A model generated the notes under the pieces. The model worked only from the letters and a program-made list of their open reading frames with translations, had not been told where the DNA came from and did no database searches. A program made the translations under genes and the position numbers. Of a stretch of 64,000 nt of DNA, positions 1 to 10,961 are shown one piece after another. The number at the start of each line of letters is the position of its first letter. Within the stretch, counting starts at the first letter, position 1. Source of the DNA: Chytriomyces cf. hyalinus JEL632 (lineage: Eukaryota; Chytridiomycota; Chytridiomycetes; Chytridiales; Chytriomycetaceae); the NCBI GenBank assembly GCA_025435555.1, contig JAIWWG010000082.1, positions 81,529-145,528 on the forward strand, written 5' to 3'.

Positions 1-136
1 CGCGTAAGAAGTAAGCAGGTTAACGTTTATAATAATTATAGGTGCCCATGAAGGAATGAAATAAAGTCAGTTTCAATATTCCATCAGTTATGGTGAAGTG
101 TGAACACTGTAAATAAATACAATAAAACATTGAAAA

Positions 137-1334
137 ATGAGTGCAGCGCGCCTGAACGTGTTCCCCACTCGAATGTAAGACCGGAAACAAGCAAGCGATA
201 GTCCGATAAGACCCCTCTTAACGTGTCGCTGGGGAACAGGGCTCTGACGATGCTCAAAACCCGCTTGAAGGGCGCAAACACGGGCCACTCACTGCTGAAA
301 CGTAAGAGTGAGGCACTTACACGTCGATTCAGAGAGATTGTTAAAAAGATTGATGAGGTGACTTTCTTTATGCCCGTCCTGATTTTCGTCTTGTTCATTC
401 CCCACTGGATCGTCAAATACTCATAACACAATACTCATCAACAGGCAAAGCGCAAGATGGGCAAAGTGATGCAAGTTGCCTCTTTTTCATACGCCGAAGT
501 CAAGTACAGCACCGGCGACATTAGGTGTGTGGGGGCCTCCTCCGACACTTGTGATATTTCAAACCCCCCGCTCATGACTCCACCCCTTCTTCAACAACGC
601 AGTTACCAGGTCCGCGAAAGCGCAAAAGTGGCTCAATTAAAAGTCAAAGCTCGATCCGAAAACGTGTCGGGTGTGCAACTGCCTGCATTTGATTTGAATG
701 TCGATGGACAAAATGGTTTTTATACTTTTTGCTTTCCGCGTGTCTGCTTCCCTTCGTTGGTCATCTGACTTGTTTGTTCTCGGAATTCCATGCGATGTAG
801 CTTTCGAACTGACTGGGCTGGGTCGTGGTGGACAGCAGATTCAGAAATGCAAGGAAACATATCAAAAGGCTGTCGAAGTGTTGGTTCAGCTGGCGTCGCT
901 GCAGGTACTCCCCACTTGTGATATTATCTCTCGTTATTAAAACTTGTGTTTCTTATGACTCTACGCAACTTTTAGACAGCGTTCGTGATTCTCGATGAAG
1001 TCATCAAAACCACAAACCGCCGTGTCAACGCGATCGAACACGTGATTATCCCCAAAATTGAAAACACGATTCGCTTTGTTCAATCGGAGCTGGACGAAAT
1101 GGACCGAGAGGAGTTTTTTAGGCTCAAAAAGATTCAGGCGAAAAAGAAGATTAGAAAGGATATCGAAGATGCTATCAGAGAAGCCAAAGGTTTGTTCTTC
1201 ATGATACGGTTTTACGATTCGTGCGGCTTATTCTTCTCTCTTACTGTCGCAAAGGCTCTACTCATGATGAGTCGTCCGCTGTCGCCACCAATATCATGGG
1301 CGACTATGAGGAGGACCCCGATGTCATTTTTTGA
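137..1334 (+). CDS. VMA8: V-type proton ATPase subunit D
   Basis: Subunit D is the central rotor stalk of the V1 sector of the vacuolar H+-ATPase, coupling ATP hydrolysis in the A3B3 head to the membrane ring. Seven exons can be placed: 137-174, 240-357, 445-524, 603-715, 801-904, 976-1189 and 1255-1334. They sum to 747 nt (248 aa), close to the usual family length. Diagnostic stretches are [12 protein letters not shown] at the N-terminus, [43 protein letters not shown], and [14 protein letters not shown] near the C-terminal helix. The last exon is acidic and ends DPDVIF, as in other fungi. The ATG at 137 is the only start that gives the conserved N-terminus; exon 1 is just 38 nt. All introns are GT..AG and 65-88 bp long. 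Family assignment is secure; splice sites are my reading. Confidence 0.93.
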
Positions 1335-1375
1335 GTTGGGGGAAAAGATGTCGTATACACATTTGCTTTCTTTTT

Positions 1376-4050
1376 TCACCTCATCCCTCCCTTTCTCATT
1401 AAAACCGCCAGTTTTCCCAATGACGTTCGTTTCGACTTTTGTTTTTTTAATATTATTCTCAATTCTCTGGAAGGTAGACTTTGAGCATTTTGATCCATTC
1501 TAGGAACGACAGAGTGAGTGTTTTTCGCCTGGTAAACTGCTCTCCGACGTTCTCGAGCTGCTCCCAATAAGGTTCTTTCAGTCAAGGCATGTGTGTGAGG
1601 GGCGTCAATGTATACCTGCTCATTCCGAAACACGTTCTGGACAGGAACATTGCAAACCTGGCATTTCAACACGTTGTAATTCTCTTCTTTGAGAGACTCA
1701 ACGCAATGTTTGCAATAGGTGTGCTAAAAGAAACGCGATTGCGGGTGAGTAAGTTTATCGTCAAGGTAGGGAGACACTCACGCCGCACGGGATCAGCGTC
1801 ATTGGAATCTTGAAGCACTGAAGGTCGCGAGGGCACAAGAACCCAGTCTGAGAAGTATCACGAGTAAAAAGAAAATAAAACGTCAAATCCATGAACAACA
1901 GGTGGATTGTGAGTAATGGAGACGAAACCTCCATGCGCTCCTCAGCAAGCGCGTACTCTTCCATTCTTCCTTTGATATCCTTTTCGATGGCCTTGAGCCG
2001 CTCCATGCGTGGTTGGAACTGTTTCTTTTGCAGTTCGGCAACAGTTGCGGATAAATCTGCGAATGCACACATCCGAAAATGTTTTTTTACGCCGTGTTTT
2101 ATGGAAGCTGGGTTTTTGTACCTGTGATTTGCTCATCTTTCCCGCGAAGGTTGTTTGCTTGCCGTTCAATTTCATTTTGAAGCGCCTTTTCCTTGGCTAG
2201 TGGGTGTGTTTAAAAGGGGTTAAAACCAGGCGTTCTTTTTTTACTCCTTTTCGCGCGTTTTTTTATACCTTGCCACTTTTTCTCAATGTCGTTGATGAAA
2301 TCGGGGTCAATGTTGAGATGGTTGCTCGTGCGATTCTTTTGGGACTCTGAAGCAGCGGCACCAGTCTCAGTAAATCATGAACTGACAAGCGTTGGCATTC
2401 AACCAACCTTCAGACATTTGCAAACTCATGGCCCACATTTGCTCCTCCTTTCTCTCCAGTTTGAGTTCGTATTCGTTGATTGTGTCGTTGACTTTAGTCA
2501 GCAGATCGGCAATATCTTTTTCCTTGCGCGCGAGCAAATTGTCCAAAGCCTTGTTTTTGTCTGTGAGTTCCTGTCTTTGTTTGATGACGTTGTTGAGGTC
2601 AAAGTTCATGGTTTTTTTTTGTTTCTTTGAATTGGGTCCAAGTTAGTGGGGAAAAAATAAAACACGCTGGGGAATCCCTCTTAAAGTCATCGCTTACGAT
2701 TGCTAGCTGGCATGCACTCTTGGCTTCCTCGAGTTCTGCTACGAGTTCTTCGAATTCGCTTCGCTTCAAGTCGTGGTTCTTTTTGATTGCTTGGTAGTTG
2801 GCCGTGACTTCCTTATTTGCATCAATCAATTCTCTGTAGCAAGAGTTGAAATGTTAGTAAATCGCTGTCATTTATTATCCGAAGGCTGCTAAGCACAGGT
2901 GGGGTGGCATACCGCAGTCGCTTCTGAAGCGCAGTGTTTTCTTCACGAAATGTTGCTTCCGCATGCGTCAGGAACTCATTCTTTTGCGACATTTGCATCA
3001 TTGCCTTTTCGAGTTCATCGCTTTTGCGCGTGTGTTTTACGAGTTGCACTCGGAGTTCGTCAATTTCGAAAATGTCATGTCTTTTGATTTCGAAAGTATC
3101 AATGAGGTTGGTTGGTTGTTGCTGGTTGGAGGGAGCGGTGCGCTTACTTTAACACCTTCTCAAGCTCCGTGATTCGCTTTTTGTAAAATGTGATGGAAAC
3201 TTCATGTTCGCTCTTTACAGTGGTGGTGCCGTGGACTTGGCTGATTGATTTAAGAACTGTTAGACGCGTTTACTTGCTCAGGCAACGAGAAGGAACACGC
3301 ACGCTCGAAGGGATTCTTCCACTGCTTTCGCCGACACCAATTCATCCTTCAGTTTCAAAATCACGGCTTCGAGTTTAATTCGTTTTTTCGTTTCATCCGA
3401 TAACAGTTGTTCCACTTCGGCTCTGATTTCTCGAAAGAATAAAGATGAAGGGGTGCAGCATTACAGCCAATCAAAAAATGTCAGACCTCGAATTGAGTGA
3501 TCGGACATCCATCAATTCCACGCGTCGCAGAATCGAAATCTTTTCGTTTCTTTCCTGAAGCTCGACTTTTTTGTGTTGCAAGTCGTGGGTGTAAGGCTTT
3601 GCTGAATTAAAGACAAATTCCCAAACTCACATTCCAGCCGAATCTTTTCAGCCTCAACTTTGCTGAGCTCTTTCCCGTGCGTCTCAATCTGTGCTTTGTA
3701 AGCTGCGTAGCAAAAGTGGCTTTCGTCAGTTTCCCAGCTTTGTTGCGCCTTGGGAAGTGGCAAACCAGCATTGACAGTATATAACTCCTCGCAATACTTT
3801 TTCAAGGTCCGTAACGCGTGGCCGCCTCGTTTTTCTTCAGTTTTAGAAACAGTTATCGGTTTATTCGTAGGGGAGGAATCTCACCCTTCACGTTCTGGTC
3901 CTCGCCCATCATGGAGCGTGGGATAGCGCTTCCAGCTGCGGGTGCTGCCGATAAAACGAGGGAATCGTCGACCTGGATTTCAGGGATGGCTTGCATGGCG
4001 CTGAACATTGGGTTCAAAGCGTCGTGTGTTGTAAATCTTTTGGAACCCAA
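1376..4050 (-). CDS. Coiled-coil protein with C-terminal RING-like zinc finger
   Basis: A multi-exon gene of long heptad-rich stretches (3805-3512, 3049-2822, 2829-2599, 2609-2367, 2072-1900), typical of a rod-like scaffold, ending in a RING-like module. The module is split by an intron: exon end [15 protein letters not shown] joins HTYCKHC...LKCQVC. It therefore shows C-G-H-x2-C-x2-C and a final C-x2-C, but an atypical C-x5-C first pair. A RING would suggest E3 ubiquitin ligase activity; that is inference. The first exon is low in charge (start MGSKRF at 4050, or MFSAMQ at about 4005), and the donor near 3893 joins an acceptor near 3832 in phase. Both ends are uncertain: after the RING the frame stays open to 1376, overlapping the 3' UTR of VMA8, and another short intron is possible. 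I do not recognise a specific orthologue. PIG-B starts only about 20 bp away on the other strand. Confidence 0.6.
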
Positions 4051-4069
4051 TTTAGTTCCAGTTTAAAAA

Positions 4070-6393
4070 ATGCGACTGAAAACACGAGATTCACCAACGT
4101 TCCCATCGTGGATCGTTATCGCCTGCATCATCGGCTTCCGCACATACAACGCCCTTCTGATCAAGACCTTCTTCAGTCCCGATGAATACTGGCAGAGCCT
4201 CGAGATTGGTTTGTGAATCAGCCTTCCGTTCGAAAATCGACTGTCTCAAGCTCGTTCTTCGAACTTCCGATATCAAAGCTCACGAATACGTCTTTGGATA
4301 CGGCCATTTGACGTGGGAATGGACGCACCGAGTGCGAGGATTCGCTCATCCCATGATCTTTGCGGCCGAGTTCAAAGCACTTGAATTGGCGGGCCTTGAC
4401 GATACCGAACTTATGGTTTGTGTCCAATCTATTTGTCTGGGGCTTTGACTCTACTCTTGCTGTCGCTCATTCCACTTTGTTTCTGGCAAACCCCACTACA
4501 ACGGGAATCCAAAATACAAACGATCAGATTATTGCGCCGAAACTTATTCAAGCGGTGTTTGCGGCAGTGGGCGATGTTTACACGTTCATGCTAGCCCAAA
4601 AGTTGTTTGGAAAGGGTCCGTCGAAATGGGCCGTGAGTTTCGATTTTATTTAGTTTTAACTTGATGACTTCCTCATCTGCATTCGCTCACATCCCTTTCT
4701 CAATACTTCGTTCAGTTATTTGCATCGCTCGTATCCTTTTTCAACTTTTTCTGCGGCGTTCGAACATTTTCAAACAGCATCGAAACGAGCTTAACGGCAG
4801 TAGCCATGTATTACTGGCCCTGGACATTTCCGAAAGTCAAAATGGCGTTGACTGTGGATCGAATTCGGTATATCTCGCATTATAACCCAAATCAATATTT
4901 TTTTGACGTTTTTTTGGTTGCTGGTTTTTGCAAGAGATTTGGAGATTTCCTTGGCTTGTGCGGGAGTCGCATGTATCCTGAGACCGACGAATGCAATCAT
5001 TTGGATGTATCTTGGGTTTAATTTCATGCGAGAGCTTGATTTCCGCGCTGCGAGTCTTGTGGTCGTTCGGGTGCTGTTTATCGGGTAATTCCCTTTTGTC
5101 ACACATCTGGAAATTGCTGATCCCTCGTTCTCATCTCGAAACCATGTAGGTCTGTCGCCGCTGCTACATCCTGCATCATTGACCACCAATTTTACAATGA
5201 ATGGACATTTGTCCCATACAACTTTTTCAAATTCAACCTAACCCAAGGAATCGCTTCCTTCTACGGCATCCACACATGGCACTGGTACTTGAGTCAAGGG
5301 ATCCCGATTGTCCTGTTTACATTCATTCCTGCAACTGCGTGGACACTTTGGAGCAGGACAAGAGGGGGTCCGAAACATGTCAGAGGAGTGATTGTGGGGA
5401 CGGTTGTAGTGTATAGTGTGATTGCGCACAAGGAGTTTCGATTTGTGATGCCGTTGTTGCCGTTGGCGTTGGCGGCTGCAGGGAATGCGTTGTATCATTT
5501 GCAAGTATATTCTCAAACAGCTGTGGATGATAAAACTCCGACCGCTACAGCGGATGCAAATTCCGTGGCGGTGGGGAAGAAAGGGACTCGGTCTGGAAAA
5601 CCAAAAACCAGTTGGATGAGGCGAGTGGCTTTTCGAGCAGCGTTGGGTGGGCTTGTGGTTTCGAATGCAATTGCTGCGTTTTATTTGGGAGTTGTTCATC
5701 AACGAGGTGTTGTTGATGTGATGACCTGGTTGAGGCGCGACGATGGAACACGCGGCAATGGTGTGCTGTTCCTCATGCCGTGCCATTCAACGCCGTTTCA
5801 CTCGCACGTGCATAAAAAAGACGTGGAGATGCGTTTTTTAACTTGTGAACCGCCGTTGGAGTTGAGTGTACTTTTTTTTTTTTGGAGTTTGGAGTTTGGA
5901 GTTTGGTATTGGTTCTTGTTTTGATTCTAATTGTAAATCCTAGCCCGGCAATTGATAAGAGCGCGTATTTAGATGAAGCCGACATTTTCTACGCGGATCC
6001 AAAAGCATTCATTGAAACGTACTTCGCTCCGTTCAAAGAAACCCGATACGTTGCGAATCGCACGGACTTGAAGAAAACTCAGACAGATGTGCTCTTCAAC
6101 GTTCCTGGACAATCTTCGTATCAGATTCAGCAATTCGTGTGGCCATCGCGAGTGGTCATTTTTGCAGCATTGTTGGACACGCTTGGACGAGAGTACTTTA
6201 TTGAGAGGGGTTATTCACAGGTGAGGGAATATATTTGAAGATGCGTGCTCTGATTGACTTTCTATCTGACTTTGCTTGACGTGATATGTAAATGATTTTG
6301 CAGTGCGCGCGATTCTTCAACAGCCACTTTCATGATGATTCGCGAAGGTTAGGCGACGTTGTAGTGTATTGTGTGCAAGAGGAGCAGGAGTGA
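4070..6393 (+). CDS. GPI10: GPI mannosyltransferase III (PIG-B/Gpi10)
   Basis: PIG-B adds the third mannose to the GPI-anchor precursor in the ER membrane, using dolichol-phosphate mannose (GT22 family). Exon 1 encodes an N-terminal hydrophobic helix followed by the family signature FFSPDEYWQSLEI. The next exon, after an intron beginning at about 4200, continues with AHEYVFGYGHLTWEWT, the GT22 lumenal-loop motif carrying the catalytic aspartate region. Further membrane segments follow through 4500-5900. The C-terminus (FFNSHFHDD, then a basic stretch and GDVVVYC) matches the family ending. The last exon runs from about 6304 to the TGA at 6391-6393, after an intron starting in GYSQ|gtgagg. The start at 4070 is the first ATG and gives the expected short N-terminus. 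It converges with PIG-Y, another GPI-anchor gene, 34 bp away. Confidence 0.9.
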
Positions 6394-6427
6394 AAGGGTA
6401 AAATGCCCAATAAATACCTGAAAAACA

Positions 6428-6733
6428 TTATGCGTTGTGGCGGTGCAGTTTCAGACCCAACCAATTGAAAAACACAAAAAAGAGCAGAATCGGGGGAAGA
6501 ATCGGCAGAAGGAGGCAGTAGTAGTTGTCCTGTCTGATTGCAGAAAGTATCTGGAGAGAGGAGTCAGAGTTTCGATGGATTCGGACGTTTGACGGGTTTC
6601 ACGCAACTGCACCCGGAGCCATCCACGCGGGCAGCAACTTGCTGAAGACAATTGCATACAGCGATATAAAAAGGTATATGCATGTGGCAGACATTAGACG
6701 GCGGCCCGTTGTCTGCAGCTGTGACTCGTCCAT
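6428..6733 (-). CDS. GPI-GlcNAc transferase small subunit PIG-Y (78 aa)
   Basis: PIG-Y (Eri1 in yeast) is a very small membrane subunit of the complex that makes GlcNAc-PI, the first step of GPI-anchor synthesis. Two exons, 6733-6603 and 6533-6428, join in phase 2 across a GT..AG intron of 69 bp to give 78 aa; animal PIG-Y is about 71 aa. The first exon has an N-terminal hydrophobic segment (CIYLFISLYAIVFSKLLP). The second contains DNYYCLLLPILPP, a strongly hydrophobic stretch, and the closing WLGLKLHRHN. These match the family's characteristic YSLLLP and MGIKLFRHN ending. No single open frame covers the gene, so simple ORF calling misses it. It is convergent with PIG-B and divergent from SPF45; the start codons of PIG-Y and SPF45 are only 37 bp apart. 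The alternative acceptor at the upstream CAG gives the wrong frame. Confidence 0.8.
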
Positions 6734-6770
6734 TCCTTCTTTGGAATTTTATTAAAACAGTATTTACCAC

Positions 6771-8344
6771 ATGTCCAAGCTGTACGACTTTGAAAACGTG
6801 ACGCTGCCCGCGACAAGCTCAAGCGCCGCTGTGAATGCGAATGAAGAATCTTCAAACAAACAGCAAAAAGAGCGGGACAAGAAGCCCGTTGTTCCAGGTG
6901 AACATCGAACACCAGAGACAGAGAGACTGAGATCTAATCCATCCAAACAACCCAGCCGGATGGACCACAGGCACCAGACTCATGGCACCTGTCCGACGTC
7001 CAGTCAAAAAACCGAATACCATTCCCGTCGGCGCCGCCGTTGCCAGCACTCCCACCGCAACACCAGCCTCTGCAAAACTCATTGTGCGGAAAGCTCAGGG
7101 CCTCGAACCTGCAGCCGCAACGCCATCTCCTTCTCAAATATATTTCAACTCGCGAGACGAATATGGTTTTTTTTTTTTTTTTTTTTTTTTTTGGGAGGCC
7201 GGAAACGCACTGGATTCTGAAACCCAGATGTTTTCTTTAAGATCCATCGAAACCCAACGAATACGATGTCGCAAAAGCGGATGCGAAACGGCGTCGAAAA
7301 GAAGCGAAATTGGCAAAATTGGATGCTCGATCAAATTCGAATCGCGAATTGGCAAAACCAAGCGCGCAATTGGATGCACACATGCATGCAAATAACGCGC
7401 CTGTAGACTTCGATGCTTTGCAGCGGCAGAGGCTAAGCAATATGTCCCAATCAGCACCGAATCATATTCAAGGTGGGTGTCCACATACTGACATTTCGAT
7501 TTTTGAACTGACTTTATTTCTTGATGCATGGCGGACGAAAAGACATTACAAAGGACTCATCAATGAATGGCGAAGACGAAGATGACGAAGATGACGAAGA
7601 TGACGATGTTGACGGGATACCCATGAACCCATCCATTCTTGTTCAGACATCAACAACTTCGTTTGCACCGTCAAATACTCTGCCGCAACCACCTAGCCGT
7701 CCCGCAATGCCCGCAGTGCCCTCAGAACCCTCAGCAGTTGCGCAAACTTTACTTGCAGACGCGACGGGCGATGATGCATATCTTCGCCGAATGCAAATGT
7801 CGAACGCAGCAACTGAAGCTTCACCAGTGCAGCAAACGCCCTGGTCTCAAAGCCAGAAATCACGCGTTTCAACGGGAGCCCCACCCCCATCCTTTGCAGC
7901 TCCCTTTTCAATGGGTGTGAAAGAATCGCCAGTCTCAGTGCAACATTCAAACTGGAAACATAGCACAACTGTCAGCGCTCCTGCATCCATGACCAGAGTT
8001 GTTTTACTTCAAAACATGGTAGGGCATGGGCAAGTGGATGACGAGTTGAAGGATGAAACTGCAGCAGAATGTTCAAAGTTCGGACCTGTCGAAAGAGTTG
8101 AAATCTATGAGGCGAAACGAGGATCCGTTCGTGCAGAGGAAGCAGTATCGATATTTGTCAAGTTTAAAACTTCAGATGCTGCGATGGAAGGTGTGCTCTC
8201 TTTCTCTTGATATCGGCTGGGCTGTACTCATCACTTATCACGCCAGCGAAATCGAAAATGGACGGACGCTTTTTTGGCGGCCGACAAGTCAGGGCTATCT
8301 TCTTTCCCGAAGCGCGGTTCGATGCTGGGGACTTGCGCGTTTGA
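6771..8344 (+). CDS. RBM17: Splicing factor 45 (SPF45/RBM17)
   Basis: SPF45 is a splicing factor whose C-terminal U2AF-homology motif (UHM) binds ULM peptides in SF3B1 and U2AF. The gene starts MSKLYDFENV. After two introns, an exon with APVRRPVKKPNTIPVG continues into DEYDPSKPNEYDVAKADAK, the conserved SPF45 linker. A run of D/E (DEDDEDDEDDDVD) starts at about 7574. The typical DAYLRRMQMS is near 7770. The UHM-type RRM (RVVLLQNMVGHGQVDDEL) starts near 8000 and is completed by a last exon with MDGRFFGGRQVRA, ending DLRV and TGA at 8342-8344. I see no G-patch, which human SPF45 has between linker and RRM. The second intron holds a run of 26 T (7167-7192) right after the donor. Confidence in the family is high; exact exon borders in the first third are less sure. 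Confidence 0.85.
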
Positions 8345-8441
8345 CAAAAAGAAGAATAAACTCAGGCTCTGTGTTTGAGCTCACGGATCAAGAAAGAGAG
8401 ATTGAAAATGAGGCAATTTTATAAACAATTTTAGAATAAAA

Positions 8442-9328
8442 ATGCTGGTCAACAGAGAAGAGCCACAGCACTCGCACGACGGCGGCGCAGACGACTGGGA
8501 TGCGTCCAAGCACGGCGGCATGTCCAGAGAAGAGCTGCGGGCATATGCAGACAAACTGGACTTGGAAGTGCGGTGAGAACCATGAGCAACAACCTGATCG
8601 CACCGATCCCCTCATACCCTTCCCTCCCATCCAATCGCCAGACAACTTCCTGTCGATAAAGTCTTTGACACGATCCAAACCGGAACCCACATTTTCTTCT
8701 TTGGCGCAGTGTTTTGCGCCCACACACAGCAGTTTACAGCGATTGTGAGTGTGTTTTTGTCTCTTATCAAAGATCTCTTTCCCTCACATGCATCCATGCC
8801 CCTCTAACCCATCCCCTCCCCTCGTTCCACCCACAGTGGCTCAACGCCCAGTTATATCTCGACTTTTACTACCGAAACACCCCCAACTTCAGCATCGCCA
8901 AAATCCAATGTGGAGACAACCAAACTCTCTGCTTCAACCTCATGCGAGACGAAGGCTACCCAACTGTCGTCCTCTTCCACAACGGCGTGTACGTGCAGGA
9001 AACTCCCGATCGAAACGAAATCTGGCCGTTTATGGAGAAAACGGTGAAAAGCGTGGCTGCCGGTGATTTCTCGGATATGGTTGGGAAGGGAAGTGTTGTT
9101 GTGAAGCCGGTGATTGAGGCCAAGATGATTAGTCATGACAAGTTGGAGCAGGAGGTGGTGGGTGGCAAGGCGGGGATGATGGAGAGCATGCTCCCTGTGT
9201 CGCTGATTTGTACGTTGGTGCTTGTTGTGCTGGTGGCAACGTTCATTGCTCGCCGCAAGAGTGGTGCGAATGCTGCTGGTGCTGGCGGGCCGAATGCTAG
9301 AAAGGGCAGATACTCTGCGCTTGGTTGA
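8442..9328 (+). CDS. Type I membrane thioredoxin-like protein lacking CxxC
   Basis: Three exons. The N-terminal acidic and His-rich segment starts at the ATG at 8442; the first donor is at about 8573. A thioredoxin-fold core follows (GTHIFFFGAVFCAHTQQFTA) with the later GYPTVVLFHNGVYV strand and cis-Pro region. A C-terminal segment carries one membrane helix (about residues LPVSLICTLVLVVLVATFIA) and a basic, glycine-rich tail ending YSALG. The position of the redox motif reads C-A-H-T, so the second cysteine is absent and classical thiol-disulfide exchange is unlikely. The architecture recalls ER PDI-like membrane proteins. No signal peptide is visible at this start, so an unseen upstream exon is possible. 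The 3' end converges with CFAP161. Confidence 0.7.
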
Positions 9329-9454
9329 TTCATCTTTTCGCAAATGGTTGTGGACAGTATTGAGATATAAAAGTAAAAACATGTGTAGCTTAATATATCT
9401 GAAGTCGTAGTTATTGTCACTGCACATTTGGTTGTTATTTGATCCTTTTCTTTT

Positions 9455-10636
9455 TCAACTCGGCCTCTCCACGGCAATAAACGTCCAATCCATCGCGGAA
9501 GGCATCAAATACGATCCTGTCTCTTGCACGGCTATTGCTGGAAACACCGTCCCCGCCAGCAGCGACAACAGCTTCTTTTCACGCAGCGACGCAACCAGCC
9601 TGTTTCCGGCGAGGCATTTTAACCCAAACAAGTCACCTGCCAGGATAGGTCCGGCGTGGATGGAGCTTGGAGCAGGTTTGCGGGGAGTAAGCGTGAATGC
9701 TGCCCCCACATTAACATTCAAGTGAGTGAGACTTGGGATCGACGCATCGGGAAATCAAAACATACCTGACGCAAGAGACCACACGTCCTGCGACAGCACG
9801 AGAGACTGGTTTTCATCACCGCCTCCAGGCAAGTTGTTGATGGACGTTGCTGGGCAGCACACAGCCAACTACAAGGAATTCCCCCTTCAACAATCTGAAA
9901 GCAATTCAGTCAACCATTGACTCACCTCCCTGCCGCCAAACATGGTCACAAGCCGAAACCGGCTCCCATAACACAAAATCTGTCCAAAAGTATCCTCATC
10001 ACGATCGAACGGCACAATCTCAAACACATTCCTTGCAAGCGGTTCCCCAGCATAAGCACCCCCAACTGCAGCCACCATCAACCGCACACAAGTGCCAATC
10101 CGCGTCCACGAATCAAACGTTAAACACGCGTCTACATTCTTGTTTCCTTGACTGCGCCCGGCTCCCAACCCGACACTGCTCTTGTTGATTAGAATCACGC
10201 GTTGGCCATACCGGAACGTATGTTCGACGACCGGTGATGTGATTGTTGCAGGCTGTGGAATTGGCGGGGTTGGTTTCAGGCCTTGGTAGCGGCGGCTGGG
10301 GTCACTTTGCAGAGCGTTTGGGATCGGGGTTGGTGGGTTGGGCCGCTTGGATTGCGGGAGTTTGGACCATGCGTGTGTGGTTGTGCGTGGAATTGTTTGA
10401 TTCAGGTTCGAAAGGTGTGTGTATGTGGCTGTCCATGTGAGTTGGGAGTCAAAGAGGTGGGATCCGCGTTTGTCAATGAATTCCTGTGTGGGGAGTTTTT
10501 TGAGTAAATGGGTTGGAGGGTGGCGTTTGTGAGTGAGTACTTGTAATTTGTCCTCTTTGGCGATATCTTCTTCCGGCCAGTTTCCTTTCAGCGGTCGTCC
10601 CTTTACTGCTGTTGATGTTGTCGCGTTGCGGATCAT
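9455..10636 (-). CDS. CFAP161: Cilia- and flagella-associated protein 161
   Basis: CFAP161 is a microtubule inner protein of motile axonemes. Three exons are visible. The first (10636 to about 9922) has GNWPEEDIAKEDKL, then RYGQRVILINKSS, then a segment PLARNVFEIVPF..GQILCYGSRFRL. These line up in order with the family's GNW..., HYGDKVMLVN and PIGRNTF/GQVLRYG blocks. A middle exon (about 9890-9766) carries NLPGGGDENQSLVLSQDVW. The last exon, ending at 9455, has CLAGNRLVASLREKK and MDWTFIAV, matching the conserved C-terminal NRGLA and NHWMLV motifs. The N-terminus (MIRNATTSTAV) may extend through an upstream intron, since an acceptor-like CAG precedes it. A motile-cilium protein implies that this organism makes flagellated cells. 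Confidence 0.8.
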
Positions 10637-10961
10637 GGATGGCGAACTGTAAATCTTTGTTGAAAATCAGACACATGTTTTTTGTTATTATGATGACCGT
10701 GTCTGGTCAAGAATAGCTGAGAGCATGTCTGGAAGTGTCCGGCGATGGACAACACTAGAAACATCGCCCCCACATCCACCAATATCTGCACTCCACTTCA
10801 ACCTACGGCATCTTCAGGTCTTGTTCAGTTTTTCATCTCCCCACAACCATAAGCTACTTACATTTCGGAGTCCATTCCCACACTAACAACGCATTCTCAC
10901 ACACGCACAATTGCTTTTTAAGACGTTGCATTCCTTGAGATCAAAGAGACAGCTACAATAA
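10637..10961. other. Intergenic, possible upstream exon
   Basis: No complete gene. A short open stretch starting at the ATG at 10746 runs about 24 codons to a GT donor, and an acceptor-like AAG lies near 10920. It could be a first exon of the following gene in a different frame, but I cannot decide. Otherwise this is the divergent promoter space between CFAP161 and the next gene. Confidence 0.3.

Noticed and set aside
84-431. 115-aa minus-strand ORF over VMA8
   Set aside because: It is antisense to the first exons and introns of VMA8, which align with the family in frame and splice correctly.
5238-5786. 182-aa minus-strand ORF within PIG-B
   Set aside because: Antisense shadow of a long PIG-B exon; composition rich in His, Ser and Arg as expected for the reverse complement of hydrophobic coding sequence.
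8852-9427. 191-aa minus-strand ORF opposite the thioredoxin-like gene
   Set aside because: His/Asn-rich shadow of the plus-strand exons; no domain.
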